A stretch of DNA of 64,000 nucleotides from Macquaria australasica (lineage: Eukaryota; Chordata; Actinopteri; Centrarchiformes; Percichthyidae). The DNA lies in NCBI GenBank assembly GCA_005408345.1, contig SEMN01000094.1:124001-188000 (forward strand), given 5' to 3'. This document shows, piece after piece, positions 10,975-22,964 of the stretch; the first letter of the stretch is position 1; every line of letters begins with the position of its first letter. A program made the position numbers and the translations under genes. The notes below the pieces were generated by a model. That model was not told where the DNA came from. It saw nothing but the letters and a program-made list of their open reading frames with translations, and made no database searches.

Positions 10975-11085
10975 ATGGTGAAATATTCAAACCCAAGACT
11001 CAAGACATTTTTTTATGGCTGCACAATTTCATCAAATGGAAATACTGTAGATGTCTTGTGCATGATTTTATACACATTTCCCCAA
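10975..11085 (+). repeat. Copy 1 of a local dispersed repeat
   Basis: GTGAAATATTCAAACCCAAG and downstream GATGTCTTGTGCATGATTTT match, with substitutions, the segment at 13668-13776 in the same orientation. The family is not recognised. Confidence 0.6.
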
Positions 11086-12698
11086 AGTTCAGTCTGACAT
11101 ATTTGTTATCTTTTGAAAACTTTAGAATCTACGCTAGAATTTGAAATTTAAGCTCTGGGCTCCAAATCAGTGATCTGACTAAACTTGGTGTTTGATTGTC
11201 TGACCGCTCATCTTCCTGCCCTGTTGGACTGTCAGTGTCTCCAGATAATGTTGGTAAATAAAACGTTATCATAACCAACAGGAATGATGGCCAACCTTAT
11301 TAAAAATAGTAAAATAAAAAAACGGGGGGTGAATTGTCCTTCTAGTCCACTATGATAACACATGGATCATGGTTATGGTGTTATTGCAGCCTAACTGCAG
11401 TTCAGTCACGTTGAATAGTAATCAGCACTATGACCCAACTAACAAGGAGACAATATTGTGTTCCTGCCTGATCTCTAAAGCTCATTCCACTGCCAGATGG
11501 ATATCTTTTGGTAATTAAGCCAATAAAAACACCCGCAGATACGAAGGCACACACAAACACGCACAAAGAGAGAAAGCAGTTTGACACATGGCATAGATGT
11601 GAGTGAGATATGTAGCTAAATGTGAAAGACATGAGGGAGAGTGAGGTGAGCTGTCTTAGGGTACATGAGGTAACATGATGTTGCAGTGTGGCAAAGACAA
11701 CACACACGAACACCTTGTTTTTCTTTCTTTCTTTCTCATACTCAAACACATGCACGACTATATCTACATTGGCATGCACACAGGGACACACACACACACA
11801 CACACGCTCTCTCACTCACACCCATGTGCACACACACTTAAAGCTTCTTTCTTTTCTTAATTAGCCTAAAGCCCTGATGTCTGGTTTCAGCTCATCTTCT
11901 CAGTGTGGTGCCAGCGCTTCTGTTAGTTAAGATTTCAGCTCAACATCCTCCACTGCTCTCATCCCTCCCTGTCGCTCATTCTCTGTCTCATCTCTCTCTC
12001 TGTTTTGCTAGCACACACACACACTCCTGCTCTTTCTGCTGTCTTTTTTTGCACACGCACACATCCCTCTCACTTTGCCCGCATCTCCATTGCCATTCTC
12101 GCCGTATTCCTTTCTTAATTTATCACTTCTCCTCGTCTTGCTCTGGATCATCCTCCCACTCTGCTTTTACCAGGAGTGTTATCTCATCACTGTTTTTCTC
12201 CCCCTTCTCTTTTCATTGCCCTCTCTACACTCCCCTTTCTTTATCTGCCATTTCAATGGGCTTCAAAAGCTTCGCTGCCTGCCATTGTGACTGTTGCCTC
12301 ACTGTTTTTCAGTCCGTCACTCTCCTTTCGTCCCCCCACCCCTACACCCTCCCCATCCTCCCTCTCTCACCCTGTGAAAGTGAGGGACCCATCCACTGGA
12401 GCATGCTTGATGACATCTATCCAGTGGCGGTGTGACATAAGTTCACTGTGTGATGCATTAACGAACGCCGGAGGACGTCACACCCTGCAAAAAGAGCATT
12501 TCCTCTGCAAACAGGCCACACGCGCACACACAAAAACACACCCCAACAGTACATATATATTTTTTGAACCAAATGCCGACCCTGCACACAGATGGAAGTC
12601 TGTGTCAGAGTGTTGCCATGGCTACGGCAATCCTTGCCGTTCATCACGAGGCCGGCAGGACACCTGCAGGGACAGAGTAGCAGGTAGCCTTGTCTGAT

Positions 12699-12715
12699 GG
12701 GGGGGGGGGGGGGGA
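12699..12715. repeat. Poly(G) run of ~16
   Basis: A homopolymer G tract next to a purine-rich stretch (12720-12770). Confidence 0.85.
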
Positions 12716-13667
12716 GTTGTTGGGGGTAAGTAAGTAAGGAGGAGGAGGTTAGTCGAAGAAGGAGAGAAAAAGCTGTTAGTGAGCGCAACCTGATCCTCTG
12801 GAGTGCCCAATTCTCTCAGTATTTTAACGCTCTGATGTTGTTTACCCCGGCAGCAGCCCTTATCATCATCAAAGCCTGTAAGTGACACTCTCCAAACGAA
12901 ACTGTTCTGCGCCCCCTCCTCCTCCTTTACGATCGCCATGGTAACTGATTGCCTCATTCTCCTCTGGCTTGAATCCCTCGGAAACACAAACACCTGTTGT
13001 TCCTGTTGTTGCTGCCGTCGTTGGTTAGCTTCGATTTGTCTGTCATTACGTCGGATTGTTTGTAAAAGTTTCTCTCAGAGCAAAAGAGAAGCTCCACTAG
13101 GAAACACTTAAAGGTGTACATGCTGTATCCTATATACTGTAAACACATGTTCTTCTTTTCCTTCATTGTTTTCCTTTTAACAGTTTTGGTTATTTCACAT
13201 GAGACATTTCTGTGGGCGGGGCAAAGTTGAAAAGGGTGATGTCATGTATTTCTGTGCACCAATCAGAGTTTAGCAACATTTGAATTAAATAGTTGTGGGG
13301 TTTTTTTTATCTTTTGTTGCCAGGCTACTGTCAATCAAATCTGATCAAAGCACACCCACACAGACCTGATGAAGCAGATTGTAGTTTTTGAGCTCTTAAT
13401 TCTTATAATACCTACAAATACTTCTTTCTGCACTTAAACTTTGATTGTTGCTTATTTAGCCATGAATATTTCATGTTATAGAGAAATACCTAGGATTTGA
13501 AAACATGGTTTGAGGGACTTTAAATCCAGTTTCTCCCTAATATTTCCCCTTATAAGTAGCTTTTAGGTTGGAGAAAGCATTTGATTCCACTCTCTCTGAC
13601 AGTATCACATATTCTGTGTCAACTTGTTTCAACTCTTCACTGAAGCTTTATGATGTTTACACTGAGT

Positions 13668-13776
13668 GAAATGTTTAAACCCAAGGCTCCATGTTTTTTA
13701 TGACCGCCTCATTTTATCAACTGGAAATCTTCTCGATGTCTTGTGCATCATTTATACACATTGATCAAATTACATG
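13668..13776 (+). repeat. Copy 2 of a local dispersed repeat
   Basis: GTGAAATGTTTAAACCCAAG through GATGTCTTGTGCATCATTTA is related to 10975-11085. The region between the two copies is unrelated, so this is dispersal rather than tandem duplication. Confidence 0.6.
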
Positions 13777-14046
13777 GTTTTCCTCAGCAGATAGAGTTGC
13801 CTGGTTGTCATAGAACTGTAGATGTGTCTCTAAAAATGGTCACATGCTACACAAAAGAGCTTAAAGAATATCCAATGAAGATGCACATGTCTGTAAAGAT
13901 CCCTGACACGAGCAGACCTCACAGATTAAAGAATTCATAAACAGCAAACCGACTCAAAACACACAGCCCTCTCACTCTCTCGAAACTTTTTGTGATCATC
14001 CAGCCCACAATCAGGAAGGTAGCAAAGGTCTCCTAAACTCCACCTT

Positions 14047-14049
<3 letters not shown>

Positions 14050-14081
<32 letters not shown>
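14050..14081. repeat. (TG)n microsatellite
   Basis: Uninterrupted TG array of about 16 units. Confidence 0.95.
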
Positions 14082-14083
<2 letters not shown>

Positions 14084-15473
14084 AGATACAGGTTGGTGGT
14101 GTTCCGGGCTGAGTCAAGGTGTAGCAGAGCACGAACATGGGAGCAGAGAAGATAACGGTTGCTGGCAAAGCAGGTAATTTGCTTCATTCAGCCAAAGAGA
14201 TCGACATCAATGAATGTCTGATTGCAGGAGAAGAGATACTAACTGCTACACACACACACACACACAGGAGGCAGAATTGATATTCTGCACACGTGTGGAT
14301 GTACTGTATGCACACAGAAACATGCATGCACACACAGGTAGCTGCATGCTCCCCAACACACACACACACACACTGCTGATGAAACTTTTGCTGCGCTTAG
14401 TCTGAAGTATTACCCAGACATTCAGCCCCTCTCTCTCACTCCATCCCTCAATTCCTCACGTTCTCTCCATCCACTCCTCCCGTCCTCCATTTGATGTGTT
14501 TAAAAAAAAAAAAACCCAGCACGCTCATTTTTACAGCGGGGCTGAGAAAAAAATATGCTGCTCATATCGATTTGGCAGATCTGCTCGGTTCACGTCCTCT
14601 CTCTCCCTCTCTCCTTCCATCTCCTGCTTTGCTTCTTGCTTCAGCTCTGTCCTTTAGACATGCACAAACAATCTCCCAGTCATTCTGGATCCCCAGTTTT
14701 GCACTTCCACCCACACTGTTCTGTCCCAGGTCTCAAACCAGCTCTCCACCTCTTCTCCAGCTCTCTCTTTCATTCTCCTAAACAAGTGAACAACCTGCCA
14801 GTTTGGGAAGCATACGGCAGTTGGTAACAGCTTGGAGGATGTGAATACATGTGTGTGCCTATAAAAGAGGATGTGGTGTTGATGCCGATATGTGAAATGC
14901 AACCCATTATCGACTCTTTTTTCATCCTCAGTGTAATAAAACAGCTGTTATGGAAACATTTCATGCTTGCAGACACACTTTTCTCAAGCGCAGAGACATT
15001 TGTGTGAATAACCTCATGTTGCTCCTGTCTTATCACGTCCAGCAGTTTTTGTAATGCAGTGTAAGGCATCTTTTATTTCCATCATTATTCTCATACAGTG
15101 GTATTCACACAGGCGGCACAGAACTGCTTCTATAGATTCACGGTGAAAAAAAACATACCATATTGATCTATTATTAAATGTTACAATCCATCAGACTCTC
15201 CACCAGCCGTGGGAGTTAAATTAAAATGTGTCTCCAATGCAAATCAATTCATTTCATCAGTTTCGTCAAATCAAGTGTCATTTTCCTTCTTAGTTGTGCT
15301 GTGATCTGCCTCATTCTGCCATGCTTCAACTTTTGAGAAGAACCTTATGCTTCTGGCAAAATGTTTCACTTCTTTTAAGAAAATTTTAAAGTCAAAAAGA
15401 TTTTTAAAGTCAAATATGACACCAAAGATGTCAAGAGTTTCCAGTGATTTTAGCAACACTACGACAGAGACTC

Positions 15474-15734
15474 TCAACATTGGTCATTTGTTGCAGACAA
15501 ACGGTTATTAGGTTCAGTAGTAATCTCATTATCAATTTCCTTCCATCTTTTTGCTGATGCTTTTTCCCGCTGTTTCATCATGGGATCTAGCTGCAAGGCT
15601 TCTGTGACAATCTCCCTCTTGTTTAGCTCAAAGTACTGAGCCGCTGAAAGCAACTGGTCTCTCTTAAGTTTACACATATGACTACATCCAAAACACAATT
15701 CCTTCACATTAAAAGTAGCCATCATAGCTAACAT
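15474..15734 (-). pseudogene. ORF resembling the N-terminus of a retroelement gag-like protein
   Basis: From the internal ATG at 15722 the frame reads MATFNVKELCFGCSHMCKLK, then RDQLLSAAQYFELN and a basic/acidic stretch ending NDQC. A short helical segment of the type L..LK.(D/E)QLL..A.(Y/F)(F/Y)E(L/V) near an N-terminus recalls the SAP-like leader of gag-type proteins encoded by fish retroelements; that is inference. Nothing like protease or RT follows on the minus strand (below 15474), so at most this is a remnant. Confidence 0.35.
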
Positions 15735-16340
15735 TAGCTAACATCTGAGCCACCACAAGTGTGAACTTCCCGAACTGAGCGAGCATATACGCTACTTTAC
15801 GTCATCCACGACCCAGAGAGGCAACAGCGAAACCACAGAAAAAGATCAACACTACTTACTGACGGGACAAACATGGTTTTAACCAGCTGTTTAACAAATA
15901 CAGTGCCCACAGGCAGTCAACAAAGGGTTGAACACACCTCCACAAAATGCACACAACCAGTCTTCACTCGCAAAAACGGCATTATGGCTACGCAAGCAGC
16001 AACAGCTTCATTACCTCAGCAACAAGCTGACACAATGAAAACCTAGCAGGAGACAAGGCCCCCGCACACAGGCGTCTGTTTTAGCGACAGTCAATACAGC
16101 ATGGTTTATCTACATTGTGAATACAGATGCCATTCTAAGCCAATAGCTTCGCACATGTGATTCTTTGGCGAGCGAAATATAATATAACTAATATAAGTAC
16201 TGCTGTCTGCAAAAAGGGGTGCCCATATGTCACTAGCTAATCAGCTACACTAACACAGAGCAAAAATCCCCAAGCTTGAATTGTTGGAATGGAAAAACAG
16301 GTCCAGGGGGAGTGCCCCAATAATGTTAAGTTAATGGCCG

Positions 16341-16554
16341 TCAATCAGCTCCTTTAACAAAGTCTAGGCTACAGTCACTCCCTAACATAAAATGCATGTG
16401 AAAGGAAATAGTAATGAGGAAAGAAAGGGAAGGCTGGCGGGGTGTGTTGTTTGGGGCTTCCCTCGAGTCTGCATCAGTGGCGTAGTAGCGTAGGCCGTAC
16501 GAGCGGCGTCCTTCAAAGATGTCCTTGTTCAGGTTTTTGTTGTTGGAGGTTGGT
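16341..16554 (-). pseudogene. Exon-like open frame of unknown origin
   Basis: Behind a good acceptor (TTTTCTTTTTAG) the minus strand is open for 71 codons, reading PTSNNKNLNKDIFEGRRSYG, then LRYYATDADSREAPNNTPRQ, to TGA at 16341. The first 45 residues look coding in composition; the rest does not. The surrounding GC-richer patch is not a repeat I know. It could be a captured exon, a remnant of the element starting near 15.7 kb, or chance. Confidence 0.25.
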
Positions 16555-17423
16555 CTAAAAAGAAAACAAATGTGGACATAGTCGGCTTAACATTTCTCAG
16601 CATAAGTAGGCAAACAGGTGTTGGATCTCTCTTAGTCCAGTAGCTCAACAAAGTTGCCACTCTGCTGGTACGCATGAGCACTTAAAGGTGTGAAGTGAAA
16701 TTTTTGACCACTAGTAGCGCTATGGCGCAATGTTCTTAGAAGCGGGTCCCCGTTTTGTTTGTATCATGCACATGCATGTAACCCACATTCCTTCCATTGG
16801 TTGGATTCACACAGTGCATTTTGGTGAGGAACACTGAATGTTAGCATAAACTTTGTTTGTTTACAAGGAAACTCTGCAGGCAAACTTTAATACACCTGGA
16901 CCTCAGAGTTGATTGATAAGCTCCTGCCCTCTACCAGCCACAAAAAGGAAAAAGGAAATTAATAATGTGAGCCTAATAATACATTATGAGCCTACTCAAC
17001 CTAACACACTCAATTTGTAAACCGGTATAGAGTAAATCCTCTTTATTCTAAGAAACAAAATTAAATGTAATTATGAGCCACTTTTGAATTCAGTAAAAAC
17101 AGAATTCCACTGTTACCTTTTTCACTGCAGTGCTAATAGAGGTTGCAGCCCTGCACCAATGTCCTTGTTCTCTCCTGCTCTGTTATTCTGTTTTACTGAA
17201 GCCCTCCCATGTGATGCAAATCCTGCAGTACTATCTTCAGCCGAGACCTTCTATTACTTGCTCGTCTTTCTCTCTGTAGTCATCGTGTTTGACCTTCAGT
17301 CATTTCCCATCTCCCTTGCTTATCTGACCTCCCACCTCATTTATTTATCTTCCGTTCTTTATCTTCAATTCTACGACTCTCTTTTCAAATCTGTCTTACT
17401 CCTACGATATCTTTTAGAAGGGC

Positions 17424-17469
<46 letters not shown>

Positions 17470-19099
17470 CGCACATTTTAGTGTACTACAAGGAAAGGAG
17501 TTGCTAGACACAGTCACTCTGTGGAGGGCAAGGTTGCAGGTCAAAAAAAGGTAAGACAGGGTGGATGAAAAATGGAGAGGTAAAGGAAACCAACATGTCC
17601 TTGGAGGGTGAATGATTTCCCAGGATTCAGTGTGCTGACAAGGTAGAAGGCGTATGAGGGATTTCCTGGAATGCAAACGCTATTTTTTTTTTTTACTTCC
17701 TTTCTCTCCTTTCATGATTTCGCTTCTCTCTCTCACATTGCAGACTCCACAGAGGACTCGTAGGCACAAGTTAAATGCCTTGTTTCAAAGAGATAACCTC
17801 TCTTCAGCACAGGAGACAGTTTGTAAGATCATGTCTCATTCAGCTTCCCCCTGGGGGGACACAAATTCCCCCTCTCCCCCCTCTCTCACCTTCTGGATGG
17901 ATTGCGATGATGGCTCACTGCCTGCACCAAGAGCTTTGTCTGACAGATAAAAAAAACACAGATGCCGACACTTGACAGGTTGTGACACTGTGTTTACCAA
18001 ACCCCAGCAGTAGGGGAGGTAGACCTTAACAACATTTCCCAGAGTTGCTTGAAGTATATCTGTACACACAAGCACAAGCAAAGCCCAAAAGAGATTGTGA
18101 TCCTGTTATACGAGAACAAAAACTCTTGAAATGATACATAAGAAGAAAAGAGGTCATGGGAGAAAGATCGTCTCACTATTTTACTCCCTTAGAAAGCCAG
18201 CAGGTGTGAATGAAGCCCTGCAATTTTCATCATTAATCTTAAATCATTAAACTATGTCAATATGTTAGCAGTAGTGACATTCAATATGAAGAGTTAAATG
18301 AAAAACTATATGCCATATCTGTGTGTGCCATACCGTTAAGCACTACTGTGTGAATGAGAAATGTGTAAGTTACGAGGTCTGACTCAAATGCCAATTCAAG
18401 GTGGAAGTCAATAAAAGTGAAATTATATTTCAGGTAATCATGAGAGGGTAGCTGAAAGGGAACTTGAAGGCTGAGATCCAAACAGACAGGAGCCCTTTAA
18501 TCCTAAGCATGGCTTTGTCAGCATCAACTTTTTAGGAGTTCTTAAAAGCATGAATATTATGCAAGACTTGATGGAGTTTCTGCAGAAAAAAAAACAATCT
18601 TGGTGGTTTTAATATTCAGAAGAGATTTACAGGGTGTTAGGGCTCATAATGAAAGTGGGCAAGGCTATTCTGAAGAAAGATCTGGCAAAACTCTTTTCAA
18701 ACTCTCACAAAAATGTGCTGGTTGCACATTTCAAGAACTTGCAAGTTCAAACAAATGCACTAAATCCATTTTTACTTGCACACTATCACTGAAAGAATCT
18801 TTGTTGATTTGACCTCATTGGGAAATCATCAGTCACACCATGAGAACATACTTAGATGGGATCTAGATGCCGGTGGTGAAGATCTGAGGAACACTGAGCA
18901 TGGCTGGAGATCTGGATGGATGTGATCTGGAGCAGGATTCCTGATGAGCTCACTGGATGGACCTGGAGGAGTAGTGGCGGGTCAGTCGGACACAGAAATG
19001 ACAGCTGATGGCAACAAAAAAAAGAAACGTTTTTTTTTAATTCTGACAGCAACAAGATGATTGGCTAACAGATGTCATGGCGAAATCTACTTGGTTAAA
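16555..19099. other. Intergenic, no gene recognised
   Basis: Mostly unique-looking. It contains a GT/GC alternating array (17425-17474), a pyrimidine-rich block (17690-17750) and chance ORFs only. Confidence 0.55.
17425..17474. repeat. (GT)n-(GC)n compound array
   Basis: A GT array of about 18 units passes directly into GCGCGCGCGCGCAC. Alternating purine-pyrimidine of this length and GC content is prone to adopt Z-DNA (established property). Confidence 0.95.
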
Positions 19100-19515
19100 G
19101 CGCCAATAACCGATTTGTTTGGCCACTTGGGGGCAGTATTGACATTATCACCTTATAAAGTTGATATGATGAAACGTGTTAGAAAACAGTTGCCTACACA
19201 TTCAGCAGACACAGAGCAACATTAGCATTCTTTTTGATATTTTGCTCTTTAGCGGCTAAATGCTCCATTTTCTTTACCAGCTAGTCGCTAACTTTGTCTG
19301 TCTGTCATTTGGTGTTGGGCAGGTAATGTACAGTAAGTATTTAGAGCTTTTTTGCTGAAAACAGCTGCCTGCTGCAGTTGAAAACGTTAAAAACGGCTAT
19401 GAAAGTGGTTTAAGTGAAACAGAACAGTAAAGCTGCGGGCCAGAAAACCAAAACAATGAGCCGAAAGATGCTAAAAAGGTCCGTAGAGCTGAGGGGAACT
19501 GCAGAGTCGGGGGAT
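19100..19515 (+). repeat. Teleost dispersed repeat, copy 1
   Basis: The segment from CGATTTGTTTGGCCACTTGG to CTGAGGGGAACTGCAGAG is homologous, in inverted orientation, to 56795-57180. Shared words include AAAACCAAAACAATGAGC versus its reverse complement GCTCATCGTTTTGGTTT. It resembles a repeat I know from percomorph genomes; the class is uncertain and there is no ORF. Confidence 0.7.
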
Positions 19516-21529
19516 AATTCTCATGTGCGTTCATCATTAAGAGAGAATCCCTTCACATTACACATACAGTGATTGTCTGCTTTAAAGAGAACAGGGGAAA
19601 CGCTGTCAGCCAGCCGATTGAGTTGGAAATGGGAGAAGAAAAGGCATAAATACAGGGAGGAATCATATGAAAGACAGAAAATGTGACAAACTTTTCACAT
19701 TTGATTTTTTTCCCCCCTTGTGTCCTTGCTGAAAGACTGCTGAGAAATGAGATGGAAGTGCTGTGTGGACATGACTGAGAGGCTGTTTGGTATTTCAGTG
19801 TGTGTGTGTGTGTGAGAGAGTATTTTAAGCAAACACGCACAAGAGTGGGCCCAGGGGTTTATGGGGGTCAACTCTGCTAATCAAGAGGGGTCAAAATACC
19901 GTGCCAAAAACATACTGCAGTGCTAATCCACTGGGTCCTCATTTTCCTGTGTCCCCTTGCTTTTTTTTAAAAATTTTTTTAGCTATTCTCATGTCTGTCT
20001 TTCTGATTCTCAGTATGTAAATCCAATTCTGTTTTTATGTTTTACCAGTCTCCAGAGATTTCTACATACGTTCGTTCTTTTGATTTACCTAAATGACTGT
20101 TCTCAGTGCTGCTCTCTTTCATGCAGATGTGTAATCACTCGTCTGTTCAGTCGTTTTGGCTGAATGTTAGCCTGGCGCAGTAGTTTTTGCTCTAACATTG
20201 TCTGACATGTACCACTTTTGTTGCCGTGTTAAAAGCCAAAGGTCTGAGCCTGCTAGTGCTGATTAGATCAACCTGATGACTGGAGGATTTTGCAGTTCAG
20301 ATTGATTACAACGAGGCTTCATGTAATCTTGTTAGTTTAGCACAAAGAGTTGATTTCATGCTGGCCAGGACTAAAAACGGACTCTTGCTGTAGCTCAAGG
20401 GTGTGAGCAAACCTGGGTCGATTACTATCTGGGACCAATTTAATTCATTTTGCAGGGTTAGAGAGAGAACATGTCTGACACAAAGGAATGAGCATCAGTG
20501 TATTTTCTTATGGCTGCAAAGCCCAGTCATCTTTATAACTATCAATGTCTGACACTGGCTTAGAATGGCACTAAATGGCAGAGCCATGAGTGAAGGAGTG
20601 GAGGGCTGTGAACCTGACCCATTCATCTCTACAGTATTATTTCATCTTATGGTATAATGTTGACGCTTCCTTAACGCAGCCAGGCCTGCAAAAAACTCAT
20701 CTGATAGTTTTGTGTCTGGCTGTATTTTCATGTGGCCCGTCACTGACACAAGCATTCTCTCATTTTCCTCTACCCCTCCACAGGTGGGGAGATTCATTAT
20801 TCTCTTGTTTGATATATAGACCACCCACTCACCGGCATATCCCCAGCTCTCATATATGGGCCTGAAACACAGCAATATTGCTGTCAGGGTAAATACCTCC
20901 GAGCCATGGCCCTTTTATTCAATTTCTGTCCTGACACAAGCTACTCCACTCCGGCAGCTGTTTTAAATGTTGCCTGCCAAAGTGAATTACTGTTGAATGT
21001 TTCACAATATTGAAAAATATATATATATATTCTTATTTTAGCTAGCCCAAAGGTATTGCAAATGGCAGAGGGGTCAGGCAGGCAAATGCCACTGTGCAAT
21101 CATGGAGCAAAAAGATAAGGGGATCTAAAACAAAATATATTAAGCAGGAACTTAACCATGGGGGAATAAAAAGAAATTAACTTCTATTTAGTCTTTGGAT
21201 GCAGCAGAAAAAAGTCTTTACAGAAAAGTCTTACTGGAATCATTATGAAGTTTATTCATTAAATTAAGGGATTAAATACAGCAGGAGAAAGTTAATGAGC
21301 AAATATGGAAACATGATCTGCTTATTACTGCCTGAACAGATTTAAATGGGCCTTGAAAGTCACTGGTGCCACAATTCCATAAGGTAGCCATCAAGAACAG
21401 TTACAGCTAGTTTTCAACGAGCTGCATCTGGATAATCAACTCAAGCGCGTTGCAGACATGAGTGTAGTATTTTAAAAGCCTCTGAAAACTTGGTTTCAAA
21501 TCTTAAAGGCGCTATAACCCTTTTTTTTC

Positions 21530-21990
21530 TCGGTCAGCTTCTTATTATGAGCGATGGGTGTGTGCCAGAGTTACAAATCACAAAAGGATTGCGCGGCTTT
21601 TGCGCACACATCACATCCAGACTTAAGGTACCGTCATGCCAGGCGTGTTCGTGAGCGGGCATTTCGAAGGAGAACATCACTTTTTGATTGAAGCTCCTGG
21701 TCTGAAAATTTCAGTTTGCTCCTTCTCTCTGCCATTGTCCTGCCTACTATGTTCTTGGCACAAAGTCACCATTTATAGCCTGCTTTACCACATGGATAAT
21801 TGCAATCAGACCCAAAACAAGGGCAAATTGCACTCGGCTGCAAAACTTTATGGGTGTGTTTTGCGCTGTGACATCATTAGCGCAACATCTTTTGTGAATC
21901 GGACCTTGAGACGGGGCATATAGCGACTGCAAATTCATGGTGCTATCGGCGGCCGCAATCCGTTCTTTGTGAATTTGCCCGTCAATGTAC
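21530..21990. repeat. Probable degenerate DNA-transposon remnant
   Basis: GTGAATCGGACC and GTGAATTTGCCC words plus a GC-rich centre suggest an old non-autonomous element. Terminal repeats were not resolved. Confidence 0.3.
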
Positions 21991-22000
21991 CAAAAATGTA

Positions 22001-22020
22001 AAAAAAAAAAAAAAAAAAAA
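22001..22020. repeat. Poly(A) run of ~20
   Basis: A homopolymer A tract adjoins the probable transposon remnant. It may be a retroposon tail or simple repeat. Confidence 0.8.
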
Positions 22021-22361
22021 TGTTAAAAATAAAATATTTCTCAGCTCAAAAGAATCTGTGTGTAGTAAAAGTGGAACTTTCTTACCTAAGTACCATCCAA
22101 ACCCTGCATTCCCTCCTACTGTTCATTAAAGTGATGTTTTACTTTGATAGGGCAGGTTTACTTTTTTAGTGCACATACAAAACAAAACTTCTCTGGGGAC
22201 CTGCAGTCAGCACCACTTCATTAGTTTCATTTTGAACACGCACTCTAAAAATCACACTTCCAACACTTTGACAAACAAGATAAATTAGACACAAAAGTAT
22301 ATTTTTTTCGCTGTTTGCAATTATCAGTAGAAAAAACGGTTACAAATGCTTTTGGTGACAG

Positions 22362-22421
22362 CTCCATAGAGGGTTTGGAGCAACCAGCTGCTTTCACCTT
22401 TGCTCTGAACCCTCTATGGAG
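22362..22421. ncRNA. Short hairpin, 22-bp stem and 16-nt loop
   Basis: CTCCATAGAGGGTTTGGAGC (22362-22381, continuing AA) pairs with TTGCTCTGAACCCTCTATGG (22400-22419, continuing AG). The only two non-Watson-Crick positions become G-U wobbles in RNA, so the RNA stem is fully paired. The loop is 22384-22399. The stem is shorter than in typical microRNA precursors (about 30 bp or more), and flanking pairing is weak. It may be the centre of a small MITE rather than an RNA gene. Confidence 0.3.
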
Positions 22422-22858
22422 GCGTGCGTGCTGACCAGGGAAAACACTTAACTTAAACTGCTTTAAAATGATTGTGTAACAAAACTAAAAGTGCATTTGA
22501 GGGCAAGCAAAAATACACGATGGATGTTTGGGTCAGAGTGCTGTAATTATCTTGGAACAATGTGGAAATGCTGTAATTATAATGCAAATGTTTTGAGTGC
22601 ATTTATTATGAGATGGAACACAAATCTCTATAAAATCCAGTCATTTAAAAAAGAAAGTAAAACTCACTGAAATGTTAACAGGTTCGACTTTGATCTTTTC
22701 TTTAACAAAAATGTTTTTACAGACGTCTACTGAAAAGATTGCATGGACTTAAATGTTACCCAATTGTGCACTTTTCCACCGACACTATTATAAAGAAAGA
22801 CATGGAATATAACAAAAATGAAAAAACAATGAGTCATTGTCATGTCATTAGATTTTTC

Positions 22859-22864
22859 TTTATT
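22859..22864 (-). terminator. nbas: Second candidate polyadenylation signal (AATAAA)
   Basis: A second canonical AATAAA on the minus strand, followed by a T-rich segment read on that strand (GAAAAATCTAATGACATGAC), about 830 nt after the stop codon. Which of the two is used cannot be decided here. Confidence 0.35.
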
Positions 22865-22958
22865 TCAGATCTGAAAGGTGGCACAGGATAAAACCTGTAT
22901 TTGATCAAGTGAAACAAACCATGCTGACAGCATCACCGTGTGCGTAAACACATACACG

Positions 22959-22964
22959 TTTATT
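22959..22964 (-). terminator. nbas: Candidate polyadenylation signal (AATAAA)
   Basis: This is the first canonical AATAAA on the minus strand that I see downstream of the NBAS stop, about 730 nt after it. It could specify the end of a short 3' UTR. Confidence 0.35.

Larger units (their letters stand above)
10205..15473. other. Intergenic, no gene recognised
   Basis: No credible exon is seen. It holds CA-, CT- and G-rich low-complexity tracts (11700-12360 pyrimidine-rich with CA arrays, a 16-nt G run at 12699-12715, GT array 14050-14081), a pair of related segments (10975-11085 and 13668-13776), and a short GC-box/CCAAT-like patch near 13214-13268. Long-looking frames here are translations of repeats. 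Confidence 0.6.
19516..22361. other. Intergenic, no gene recognised
   Basis: No exon is supported. The part 21530-21990 has a texture I associate with an old DNA transposon (repeated GGGCAAATTGCAC, GTGAATCGGACC and GTGAATTTGCCC words), ending before an A run at 22001-22020. A patch at 20860-21000 looks like unique sequence with possible conservation. Confidence 0.5.

Noticed and set aside
11905..12697. Overlapping 176- and 173-codon plus-strand frames
   Set aside because: The region is pyrimidine-rich low complexity that avoids stop codons in several frames; composition is Ser/Leu/Pro/Phe and no domain is visible.
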